In this document: piece by piece, positions 1 through 5,651 of the stretch
How positions within the stretch are numbered: position 1 is the stretch's first letter
Layout of the letters: every line of letters starts with the position of its first letter
From: Clostridia bacterium
GTDB taxonomy: Bacteria > Bacillota > Clostridia > Oscillospirales > CAG-272
DNA: 6,281 bases
Assembly: GCA_017556845.1 (NCBI GenBank)
Contig: JAFYMA010000179.1
Coordinates: forward strand, 1-6,281
Reading direction: 5' to 3'
Notes under the pieces: model-generated
The model's input: the letters and a program-made list of their open reading frames with translations, nothing else
The model's database searches: none
What the model was told of the DNA's origin: nothing
Made by a program: the position numbers and the translations under genes

Positions 1-1
1 A

Positions 2-538
2 ATGTTTTACGTCGTTCGCAATATGCAGAAGGGCGAGCCGGTTTTCGTTTTCTCCGACTTCAAATACGTCATCAAAAGAAACAAGCTTCAGGGGCTTGTG
101 TTCGGCGTGCTCGATCTCGGCGTTACGGCGCTTATCGTATACGATATAAGCTTCTTTATGCTCAATTCGTCGCTTGCCGCTATGTACAGCGTTATGTTCT
201 GGCTCAGCATCGTGATCGGCATCGTGTACCAGATGGTAAGAGTATATATATATCTTATGCTGATAACGTTCGATCTTTCTGTATATAAGATGGTGAAAAA
301 TGCGGTCATATTCGCATTCGTCGGACTTAAGCGTAACGTAATGGGGCTTGTCGGTATGACGGCGGTCATAGCGCTGAACGTGTTTTTACTGTTTTCGTTT
401 ATGCCTTTGGGAATAATCCTGCCGTTCGTTATGACGTTTGCCGTGTGCGCATATATCGGAACGTATGCGGCATATCCGATGATAAAGGAAGTAATGATAG
501 ATCCCTACTGTGATGAAAACGCACAGACGGAAGAATAA
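2..538 (+). CDS. YesL/DUF624-like integral membrane protein, 5' end cut off by the window
   Basis: The reading frame is open from the window edge to a TAA at 536-538, giving at least 178 residues. The ATG at base 2 is probably an internal methionine. The opening residues (FYVVRNMQKGEPVFVFSDF) resemble the stretch after the first helix or helices of YesL/DUF624 proteins, where a short charged 'GE' segment leads into a cytoplasmic helix. Those proteins run to roughly 200-220 residues, so some 40 N-terminal residues are probably missing. Hydrophobic segments lie near residues 31-53, 59-89, 112-131 and 135-158, with a short acidic C-tail (DENAQTEE). In Bacilli and Clostridia, YesL homologues often sit near carbohydrate transport genes, but their biochemical role is not established. 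The next gene follows after 23 nt on the same strand, so the two are probably co-transcribed. The family call is from recalled sequence pattern, not a search. Confidence 0.72.
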   Translation: MFYVVRNMQKGEPVFVFSDFKYVIKRNKLQGLVFGVLDLGVTALIVYDISFFMLNSSLAAMYSVMFWLSIVIGIVYQMVRVYIYLMLITFDLSVYKMVKNAVIFAFVGLKRNVMGLVGMTAVIALNVFLLFSFMPLGIILPFVMTFAVCAYIGTYAAYPMIKEVMIDPYCDENAQTEE

Positions 539-561
539 CTTTAAATTCAAGGAGCATTAAA

Positions 562-1269
562 ATGAAGAAAAAGGTAATTATAACGGTTTCAATAATCGTA
601 TTGGTAATAGCCGCAGTAATAGCAGTCGGCGCTTTTATGCTTTTCGGCAATGCGGAAAAGCCGGGCGTTGAATACGACAGCAACGACGTTAAGGACGTTA
701 TAGACAATATCGGTATAAAGCCCGAGGAAAACGAAAAGGGTGAAACTGTCGAGCAAACGGTCGAAAGACTGAAAAGCGAGGGCAAGGTGATCGGCCGCGA
801 TTATACTGTCGAATATTCCGATTTCAAGGAAAAGACGTTTGAGCTTACCTCAGAGCAGCTCACAGCGCTCGTAAACGAGCTTATGCCGTCGGTCACGTTC
901 ATATCAAACTCACAGCTTAAATTAGAGGGCGGAAACAGAATAACCGTTTACGCGGAGCTTGATACGTACGAGGTGCTTGAAAAGGCTTTTCCCGATAAGT
1001 CCGTAACGGGACTTCCCGAAAAGGTCAAATTCAGCGCAACGGGCGATATAACGGTAAAGGACAATAAAGCGACGTTCAAGCCCGAGAACATCTCCTCACC
1101 TATTATTGAAAAGCTCGCGCTTTCACAGAGCGACGAGCTTAAGGTGAATCTTTCGTCTTTGTTTTCAAAGACTCCCGATCTGCGTATAACGAGTGTTGAG
1201 CAAACGGAAAACGGAACGATAACCATAACGGGCACCGTTCCGCAGTCCTTACGGATAGTTGAATTTTAA
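562..1269 (+). CDS. membrane-anchored extracytoplasmic protein of unknown function, faintly YpmS-like
   Basis: This 235-residue protein starts at ATG 562, behind an AAGGAG Shine-Dalgarno at 549-554 with 7-nt spacing. Residues 2-4 are lysines, followed by one hydrophobic helix at about 5-28 (a signal anchor). The remaining ~205 residues are hydrophilic and should lie outside the membrane. Residues 37-75 are charged and probably a linker. From about residue 93 (FELTSEQLTALVNELMP) the protein has the look of a lipid-binding-like or YpmS/DUF2140 beta-rich domain: a 'T-x-x-Q-L-x-x-L-x-N' helix, then alternating beta strands (RITVYAEL, KVKFSATGDITV, TITITGTVP). That resemblance is weak and the function is unknown. 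The gene follows a YesL-like gene by 23 nt, suggesting an envelope-related operon. Its TAA stop overlaps the stop of the convergent deacetylase gene (shared TTAA, 1266-1269). Confidence 0.8.
   Translation: MKKKVIITVSIIVLVIAAVIAVGAFMLFGNAEKPGVEYDSNDVKDVIDNIGIKPEENEKGETVEQTVERLKSEGKVIGRDYTVEYSDFKEKTFELTSEQLTALVNELMPSVTFISNSQLKLEGGNRITVYAELDTYEVLEKAFPDKSVTGLPEKVKFSATGDITVKDNKATFKPENISSPIIEKLALSQSDELKVNLSSLFSKTPDLRITSVEQTENGTITITGTVPQSLRIVEF
1208..1242 (-). terminator. candidate Rho-independent terminator of the deacetylase operon, inside the 3' end of the convergent gene
   Basis: Read on the - strand, just past the deacetylase stop, CGGAACG (1242-1236) can pair with CGTTCCG (1218-1212) across a 17-nt loop, followed directly by TTTT (1211-1208) and then CCGTTT. 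The 7-bp GC-containing stem plus a short U tract fits a modest intrinsic terminator. An alternative inner stem, AACGG/CCGTT (1227-1231 with 1235-1239), competes with it. No T tract follows in the + direction. The site lies within coding sequence of the opposite-strand gene, so the repeat may be fortuitous. Confidence 0.35.
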
Positions 1270-1940
1270 TTTTGTGCGATAAGCTCAGAAACGGTAACGA
1301 ACTCATAGCCGTCATTGCACAAACGGGGAATTATCTTTTCCAACGCCGCAGGTGTGGGCGTGTCGGGCGTTATAAAATCGTGAAAAAGGATAATGTCTCC
1401 GCATCTGACGTTGTTAAGAATGTCCGAGGATATTTTTTCAGGGGTAGTGTGCGCCCAATCTCTCGTATCCTGTGACCACAGAATTACGGTATATCCCATA
1501 TTTTCGGCAGCCGCCGTCACTTCCTTTCCGCAAAATCCCTCAGGGGGACGGAAAAGGGTGGGGCAGCTGCCCGTTATTTTTTCTATAACGGCAGACGACG
1601 TCTTTATCTCCTTTTTAATATCGCATTCCGAAAGTCCCTTTAAATGCGGGTGCGAATAGGTATGATTTCCTATCTCATGCCCTTCGCAAAACACCCGCTT
1701 TGCTAAACGTGGGTGTTTTTCGGCATTTGCGCCTATCATAAAGAAGGTAGCCTTTACGCCGTATTTTTTCAGGATATCAAGTATTTCTTCCGTATATTTG
1801 TAGTGCGGTCCGTCGTCAAACGTCAGAGCTATGACCTTTCTTTCCGTGTCTGCGTGTCTGTATACGTCGGCTTGTGCGTTAACGTGCATACACAGCGCAA
1901 TGCACAGTGTAAGCGCAAAGCATAAGGCTCTCAGGCACAT
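1266..1940 (-). CDS. secreted NodB-type polysaccharide deacetylase with complete catalytic motifs
   Basis: This 224-residue carbohydrate esterase family 4 protein would remove N- or O-acetyl groups from a cell-wall or surface glycan using a divalent metal. Residues 1-22 form a Cys-rich signal peptide (hydrophobic core ALCFALTLCIALC, probable cleavage near VNA/QA), so the enzyme acts outside the membrane. All five NodB motifs are visible: TFDDGP at 40-45 (catalytic D42, metal ligand D43), HTYSH at 93-97 (metal ligands H93 and H97), RPPEG at 131-135, DTRDW at 158-162 and LFH at 185-187 (H187). The length is that of a bare NodB domain with signal peptide. The start ATG overlaps the stop of the upstream pdaA-like gene by 10 nt. 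No strong Shine-Dalgarno is visible, so translation is probably coupled. The substrate (peptidoglycan GlcNAc, MurNAc, xylan or chitin-like) cannot be told from sequence; the genomic context favours peptidoglycan. Confidence 0.92.
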   Translation of the reverse strand: MCLRALCFALTLCIALCMHVNAQADVYRHADTERKVIALTFDDGPHYKYTEEILDILKKYGVKATFFMIGANAEKHPRLAKRVFCEGHEIGNHTYSHPHLKGLSECDIKKEIKTSSAVIEKITGSCPTLFRPPEGFCGKEVTAAAENMGYTVILWSQDTRDWAHTTPEKISSDILNNVRCGDIILFHDFITPDTPTPAALEKIIPRLCNDGYEFVTVSELIAQN

Positions 1941-2710
1941 AATTCGTCAAGTGTTCCGAATCGGTAGCCCAAAGACTCCCATTCGGAAAGCAGACTGTCG
2001 AGAATATCCGCGTTCGTTTTTGATGTGGGGTGAAGCAGAATCACCATTCCGTTATGCGTATTGTCGAGTATCAGCTTTTTCGCGCGCTCGGCATCGGGCT
2101 GCTTGTCATTGTCCCAGTCGGCGTAGGCAAAGCTCCAGAATACCGTTTTATATCCCATTTCCTCGGCAAATATCAGATTTTTCTGCGTAAATCGTCCCTC
2201 AGGCGGGCGGTAGTAGGGAGCAAGGTGTCTGCCTGTCATTTCCGTGTAGTATGAGGATAAAGAGCAAAGCTCCTTTTCAAATTCCTCCTTGCTCGTCACC
2301 TTTGACATATCCTTATGGCGATATGTGTGGTTGCATACCAGATGCCCCTCCTGTGCCATTCGTTCAACGAGGGCTGTATTCCGCCTTATAAGGTTTTCGA
2401 GTATAAAAAACGCTCCGGGAGCGCCGTGATCGCTCAAAACGTTCAGAATTTTTTCGATGTTGCCGTTTTCGTATCCTGCATCGAACGTGAGGTATATTAC
2501 CTTTTCGTCATCCTTCCCTGCATAATATCCGCTGTTGCGTGATATAAATGAGATGTTGGCGTCGATAGTCGGTGTCTTGTGCTCACTGTTACGCTTGCAG
2601 TAAAAATTAAAGGCTTCGTTTTCTCCGCCTGCATAGCAGGTAAGAGTGTTAAGCGTCAGCAAAGCTGAAAGCATTACGGCAAAAACGGATCTGAAATATA
2701 CAGTTTTCAT
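1931..2710 (-). CDS. pdaA: PdaA-like secreted peptidoglycan N-acetylmuramic acid deacetylase (delta-lactam-biosynthetic type)
   Basis: With the start at 2710 the product has 259 residues. A signal peptide occupies about residues 1-27 (hydrophobic FAVMLSALLTLNTL, likely cleavage after CYA). The catalytic domain carries the hallmark TFDAGYENG at 75-83 (D77), HTYRH at 128-132 (metal-type H128 and H132), RPPEGRF at 168-174, VFWSFAYADWD at 190-200 and ILLH at 224-227. This pattern and the spacing follow Bacillus subtilis PdaA, which has TFDNGYENG and deacetylates MurNAc in spore cortex synthesis. As in PdaA, the second Asp of the usual TFDD motif is absent; here it is Ala (A78). A longer frame reaches back to 2779, but the 2710 start has an AAAGGA site and begins directly with the signal peptide. 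It lies downstream of the kinase gene and overlaps the next deacetylase. In Clostridia lacking sporulation the role could be vegetative wall modification; only the family is clear. Confidence 0.88.
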   Translation of the reverse strand: MKTVYFRSVFAVMLSALLTLNTLTCYAGGENEAFNFYCKRNSEHKTPTIDANISFISRNSGYYAGKDDEKVIYLTFDAGYENGNIEKILNVLSDHGAPGAFFILENLIRRNTALVERMAQEGHLVCNHTYRHKDMSKVTSKEEFEKELCSLSSYYTEMTGRHLAPYYRPPEGRFTQKNLIFAEEMGYKTVFWSFAYADWDNDKQPDAERAKKLILDNTHNGMVILLHPTSKTNADILDSLLSEWESLGYRFGTLDELCA

Positions 2711-2718
2711 TTGAAATA

Positions 2719-2724
2719 TCCTTT
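2719..2724 (-). promoter_or_regulatory. Shine-Dalgarno that fixes the pdaA-like start
   Basis: On the - strand AAAGGA lies 8 nt before the ATG at 2710. The alternative upstream ATG at 2779 would add 23 polar residues (MHIFRPRCKNN...) before the signal peptide and would place the stem-loop inside coding sequence, so 2710 is preferred. Confidence 0.75.
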
Positions 2725-2732
2725 GCGTAAAG

Positions 2733-2771
2733 ATTTCGCCCACGGTATTATTCTTGCACCGCGGGCGAAAT
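2733..2771 (-). terminator. stem-loop between the kinase and pdaA-like genes (weak terminator, attenuator or processing site)
   Basis: ATTTCGCCC (2733-2741) is perfectly complementary to GGGCGAAAT (2763-2771). After one mismatch (2742/2762) the stem continues with CGG (2743-2745) paired to CCG (2759-2761), around a 13-nt loop. It begins 22 nt past the kinase stop and ends 22 nt before the pdaA-like start. The base after the stem on the - strand is C, followed by TTTA, so there is no proper U tract. It could be a leaky terminator, an mRNA-stabilising 3' end or a processing site that sets different levels for the regulators and the enzymes. Confidence 0.55.
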
Positions 2772-2792
2772 ATATGCACAGGATATTTTGGT

Positions 2793-4637
2793 TTATTTCG
2801 GTAATTTTAACGTTGCCTTGAAAAGATCGCCGTCAAGCGTTATGATAAGCTCTCCGCCTTGCGCTGTGGCAAGTCCTTTGGCGATCGAAAGACCCAGACC
2901 GTTGCCCTCGGAGTTTCTTGAGTTGTCTGCCCTTGTAAATCTTTCCGTCAGCTCGTCTGCACTTATGCACAGCATGCTTTCAGACGTGTTCTTGAACGTA
3001 ATGCTTACATGATCGGGCTTATCGCTCAATTCGACGTAAACGCGTGTGCCGGCCATAGCGTATTTATATATGTTATTAAGCAGATTATCGAATATGCGCC
3101 ACAGATGTCTGCCGTCTGCGTTGACTGATACCTCGCCGTCGGGCTTGCTTGTGATCACGGTAAGACCTTTTTCACAAAAACGCTCTTCGTACTCGCCGAG
3201 TGCCTGATCTATAAGAACGTCTGCCTTCAATATCTCGGCTTTGACCTCAATATTGCCCGTTTGTGCCTTCGATGCCTCAAGCAGATCGTCTATCAGCCTT
3301 TTGAGTCTTGCCGACTGCCTTAGCAAAACGGCGGAGTATTCCTTTATTCTTTCGTTTTCCGTTTTCTCCTTGCAGATGAGGTCAGAGTAGCTGATGACCG
3401 ACGTAAGCGGCGTTTTTAAATCGTGCGTTACGTTCGTTATAAGCTCTGTTTTTAACCTTTCGCTCTTCATTCTTTTTTCTACCTCGGAGGATATTCCGCC
3501 GGATATCGTGTTGAGCGTTTCAGCGTGTGCTTTAAGCTCCAATACCATTCCGTCGGTATTTATCCTCGCACTTCCCGCACTGTCGGCTATCTGCTCAGCA
3601 CCCTTTTTCAGACGGTTGAGATTTGAAAAGAAATATACCGTCAGAATGAACAGAATTCCTCTTGAAAGCATAAACGTAACAAGGAAAAGCTGTGGGGCAA
3701 AATGCGTTTCAAATATATAAAACGTGAAAAGATCAAACAGAGCGACGGCGAGGAAAGCTGCCGACGCCTTGATCGCCAACGGCACAGAGCAGATAACGTA
3801 TTTAAGTACGACGTATGAGTAATACAGCAAGGAACGCTTGAAAAGCCCTCTTGCCTTTATGCTCGATGTCGTTGTTACGGCAATTCCGAGAAAGCACGAA
3901 ATGCCGAATGTAACGTATACCAGAATATAAGGAACACACAGATACGGCGAATCGTCTATGTTCAATTCCTTTGCAAAATAGTATCCTGCAAAAAGCCCGA
4001 AAAGTACGAAAAATACAAGTATTTCAACGGGGATCCTGTAAAGAGGACCCTTGTATATCCCGTCAATGCCGTTGCGCTTGCCGCTTGATACAAGAACTGC
4101 AAGTGTGCAGGTGAACGTCAGAAGGGCAAACAGTGCGATAAATACGAGCATCGTATCCTTTATCGAATATAAGGTGTTTGCGACCGTCCAAAGCAAAAGA
4201 TACGCATCGTTTTGCACGGGCGTTTGCGATACGGTAATGGTAAGGGTATGCGTTTTGTGTACGGTGTACGATTGCTCGATTATTACCATATCGGTGAAAA
4301 CGTAAGGGCTGTCGGTCTTTTCTCCGACGGAATAAACGATCTGCCCGTTTTCGTCCCTGCATTCAAAGTGATCTATGTTTTTGCTTTTCAGATATTCGCT
4401 TGCGTACTCGTTATTCGGGGTGTTCACAAGACATCTGCTGTAAAGTACCGACATATCGTTATACGCAGTATATGAATAAGTGTTTTTTATGAATAACGTC
4501 TTTTGCGACGAATATGCCCCCGCATCTGCCATATATACCGTTGCAACGCAGAAAACGAACGTGGAAAGCGCAAACGATACTGTAAGGATAAACAGTATGG
4601 CCTTGAACCATACTGAGTATATCATTCTGTTCTTCAT
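2793..4637 (-). CDS. multi-pass sensor histidine kinase of the VanS/OmpR-partner class
   Basis: This 614-residue membrane kinase is the evident partner of the adjacent response regulator. TM1 is at about residues 13-36, followed by a ~125-residue extracytoplasmic segment (37-160) that is the likely sensor. Further hydrophobic helices lie near 163-184, 203-222, 233-254, 275-300 and 316-338, making six in all. A HAMP-like linker or coiled region (about 340-395) leads to the HisKA H box NVTHDLKTPLTSV (phosphorylated H405). The ATPase domain shows an N box (FDNLLNNIYKYA, 516-527) and a G2 box (EGNGLGLSIAKGL, 577-589). The usual DxGxG G1 motif is replaced by FKNTS (548-552), a change I recall in related clostridial kinases, so the protein is probably still active. 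Its ATG overlaps the regulator stop as ATGA (4634-4637), with a GAGGG-like site upstream. The signal is unknown; the downstream deacetylases suggest a wall or envelope cue. Confidence 0.93.
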   Translation of the reverse strand: MKNRMIYSVWFKAILFILTVSFALSTFVFCVATVYMADAGAYSSQKTLFIKNTYSYTAYNDMSVLYSRCLVNTPNNEYASEYLKSKNIDHFECRDENGQIVYSVGEKTDSPYVFTDMVIIEQSYTVHKTHTLTITVSQTPVQNDAYLLLWTVANTLYSIKDTMLVFIALFALLTFTCTLAVLVSSGKRNGIDGIYKGPLYRIPVEILVFFVLFGLFAGYYFAKELNIDDSPYLCVPYILVYVTFGISCFLGIAVTTTSSIKARGLFKRSLLYYSYVVLKYVICSVPLAIKASAAFLAVALFDLFTFYIFETHFAPQLFLVTFMLSRGILFILTVYFFSNLNRLKKGAEQIADSAGSARINTDGMVLELKAHAETLNTISGGISSEVEKRMKSERLKTELITNVTHDLKTPLTSVISYSDLICKEKTENERIKEYSAVLLRQSARLKRLIDDLLEASKAQTGNIEVKAEILKADVLIDQALGEYEERFCEKGLTVITSKPDGEVSVNADGRHLWRIFDNLLNNIYKYAMAGTRVYVELSDKPDHVSITFKNTSESMLCISADELTERFTRADNSRNSEGNGLGLSIAKGLATAQGGELIITLDGDLFKATLKLPK

Positions 4638-5332
4638 AGCCTTTCACCCTCTATCTTGTATCCCTGCCCCCATACTACCTTAAGGTATCTTGGGTGTGCG
4701 GGGTCTATTTCTATCTTTTCACGCAAGTGCCGTATATGCACGGCAACGGTGTTGTCCGCACCTATCGGCACGTCGTTCCACACGCTGTGATATATTTCTT
4801 TAGGGGAAAAGACCTTTCCGCAGTTGAGCATAAGCAGCTTCAGTATTTCGTATTCCTTCGGTGTAAGGCTTACCGACTGACCGTCAAGGCTCACCTTTTT
4901 TGCATCGTCGTCAAGCTCTATTGCACCTATTACGACCTTTTTGCTTTCCGCCTTTATACCGCTTCCCAAAAGCATATATCTGCGAAGCTGCGAGCGTACT
5001 CTCGCTATCACCTCAACGGGATTGAACGGCTTTGTTATATAATCGTCAGCACCCGTATCAAGACCTAATACCTTGTCGCACTCCTCACTCTTTGCCGTAA
5101 GTAATATTATCGGTACGTTGCTTTCGCTGCGTATTTTCGCCGTAGCCGAAATGCCGTCAAGCATCGGCATCATTACGTCCATCAAAACGAGATGTATTTC
5201 GTTTTCAGATACCGCTTTTACTGCCTGCTGTCCGTTTTCGGCGGTGAAAAAGCAGTATTCGGGATTGCTTAAATATATTTTCAGGGCGTTTACGATATCC
5301 TTTTCGTCATCACATATCAGTATATTATACAT
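4634..5332 (-). CDS. OmpR/PhoB-family DNA-binding response regulator (VanR-like)
   Basis: This 232-residue two-domain regulator has the standard length. The receiver domain (about 1-118) has the acidic pocket D8/D9, phosphoacceptor D52 in LVLMDVMMPMLDG, T79 in LLTAK and K101 in ITKPFNPVEV. The C-terminal winged-helix domain (about 133-230) shows SLTPKEYEILKLLMLN, then a recognition-helix region ending in NTVAVHIRHLREKIE and the closing wing VWGQGYKIE, typical of the OmpR/PhoB group and especially of VanR-like proteins. It is the first gene of the leftward operon, 25 nt or so from the predicted transcription start, with a GAGG near the ATG at 5332. It is likely phosphorylated by the kinase encoded by the overlapping downstream gene. 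It may autoregulate through the repeats at 5378-5420. Confidence 0.96.
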   Translation of the reverse strand: MYNILICDDEKDIVNALKIYLSNPEYCFFTAENGQQAVKAVSENEIHLVLMDVMMPMLDGISATAKIRSESNVPIILLTAKSEECDKVLGLDTGADDYITKPFNPVEVIARVRSQLRRYMLLGSGIKAESKKVVIGAIELDDDAKKVSLDGQSVSLTPKEYEILKLLMLNCGKVFSPKEIYHSVWNDVPIGADNTVAVHIRHLREKIEIDPAHPRYLKVVWGQGYKIEGERL

Positions 5333-5363
5333 AAAGCCTCGTCACATCCTTTCACTGTACAGC

Positions 5364-5392
5364 ATTATACCACCGATAAGATTAAATGTAAA
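5364..5392 (-). promoter_or_regulatory. sigma-A-type promoter of the two-component/deacetylase operon
   Basis: Read on the - strand, TTTACA (5392-5387), a 17-nt spacer and a perfect TATAAT (5369-5364) are preceded by TGG, giving an extended -10 (TGnTATAAT). Transcription would begin near 5357, leaving a leader of about 25 nt before the response-regulator ATG at 5332. Confidence 0.8.
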
Positions 5393-5420
5393 GGTGCGGA
5401 AAGATTAAGATTTTCTTAAT
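5378..5420. promoter_or_regulatory. candidate operator: inverted and direct repeats in the divergent promoter region
   Basis: A perfect 7-bp inverted repeat, ATTAAGA (5404-5410) / TCTTAAT (5414-5420), has a 3-nt TTT spacer. In addition AAGATTAA occurs twice in direct orientation, at 5378-5385 and 5401-5408, 23 bp apart (about two helical turns). The first direct copy lies in the spacer of the leftward promoter. The palindrome is centred near -55 of that promoter and about -72 of the rightward one. OmpR-family regulators bind repeated AT-rich half-sites, and the neighbouring regulator is the obvious candidate. Binding itself is inferred. Confidence 0.5.
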
Positions 5421-5448
5421 GTTGATAAAAAAACGGCGTTTCTATCCA

Positions 5449-5477
5449 TTGACAAAACGGTGCTGTTATGGTAAAAT
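5449..5477 (+). promoter_or_regulatory. near-consensus extended -10 promoter for the small ORF and rsuA
   Basis: TTGACA (5449-5454), a 17-nt spacer and TAAAAT (5472-5477) preceded by TGG (5469-5471) make a strong sigma-A promoter. Transcription would start near 5483-5485, giving a leader of about 65 nt. The -10 is the left half of a perfect 12-bp palindrome, TAAAATATTTTA (5472-5483). A second -10-like TATACT lies at 5482-5487. Confidence 0.82.
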
Positions 5478-5490
5478 ATTTTATACTGTG

Positions 5491-5511
5491 CTTTTTTTAC
5501 GAATAAAAAAG
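5491..5511 (+). other. weak A/U hairpin in the rsuA leader
   Basis: CTTTTTT (5491-5497) is complementary to AAAAAAG (5505-5511) across a 7-nt loop. It begins only a few bases after the predicted transcript start and lies directly before the RBS hairpin. A 5'-end hairpin can protect mRNA, but this one is nearly all A-U pairs and may be unstable. Confidence 0.35.
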
Positions 5512-5515
5512 ACGC

Positions 5516-5542
5516 CATCTCCGCATAATTGATACGGAGGTG
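5516..5542 (+). promoter_or_regulatory. hairpin that sequesters the Shine-Dalgarno of the 33-residue ORF
   Basis: CATCTCCG (5516-5523) can pair with CGGAGGTG (5535-5542) as seven Watson-Crick pairs plus one G-U, with an 11-nt loop. The right arm contains the whole GGAGG ribosome binding site (5536-5540), which lies 9 nt before the ATG at 5550. Folding would block initiation at the small ORF and, through the ATGA overlap, reduce rsuA translation. The complement is seen in the sequence; the regulation is inferred. No aptamer of a known riboswitch class was recognised in so short a leader. Confidence 0.6.
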
Positions 5543-5549
5543 CATATCA

Positions 5550-5651
5550 ATGAAAAGTATATTTAAAAGATTTATGATAGGCTTCGTGCTCGGACTGCTT
5601 ACCTCGTCAGCCCTTTTTGCATCGGTGCTTGTCAGGGTGTACGGTTTATGA
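5550..5651 (+). CDS. 33-residue hydrophobic small membrane protein, translationally coupled to rsuA
   Basis: The ORF has an excellent ribosome binding site, GGAGGTG at 5536-5542, and follows a near-consensus promoter. The product begins MKSIFKRFMIGF, continues VLGLLTSSALFASVLV and ends RVYGL. It thus has a basic N-terminus (K2, K6, R7), a single hydrophobic helix at about 9-29 containing small residues, and Arg 29 near the far end. It reads like a one-helix membrane protein or a leader peptide. Its TGA stop (5649-5651) overlaps the rsuA ATG (5648-5650), so ribosomes finishing it could reinitiate on rsuA. I do not recognise a family. It could be a genuine small protein, or an ORF whose main role is to control rsuA translation. 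The strong RBS and the precise overlap argue against chance. Confidence 0.72.
   Translation: MKSIFKRFMIGFVLGLLTSSALFASVLVRVYGL

Noticed and set aside
2746..2775. Possible SigG-type sporulation promoter (GCATA then AATAATA on the - strand) before the pdaA-like gene
   Set aside because: The spacing is about 20 nt rather than 17-18, the -10 lacks its C, and the elements overlap the stem-loop, so it is not supported.
2711..2779. N-terminal extension of the pdaA-like protein to the ATG at 2779
   Set aside because: The start at 2710 has a Shine-Dalgarno and directly begins a signal peptide; the extension would bury the signal sequence and overlap the stem-loop.
4063..4362. Additional open frames on both strands within the kinase sensor region
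   Set aside because: The kinase frame is continuous and has coherent membrane topology; the others are out-of-frame Arg/His-rich translations without start signals.
5484..5549. Known riboswitch or T-box in the rsuA leader
   Set aside because: The leader is only about 65 nt, with two simple hairpins and no conserved aptamer or T-box motif that I can recognise.
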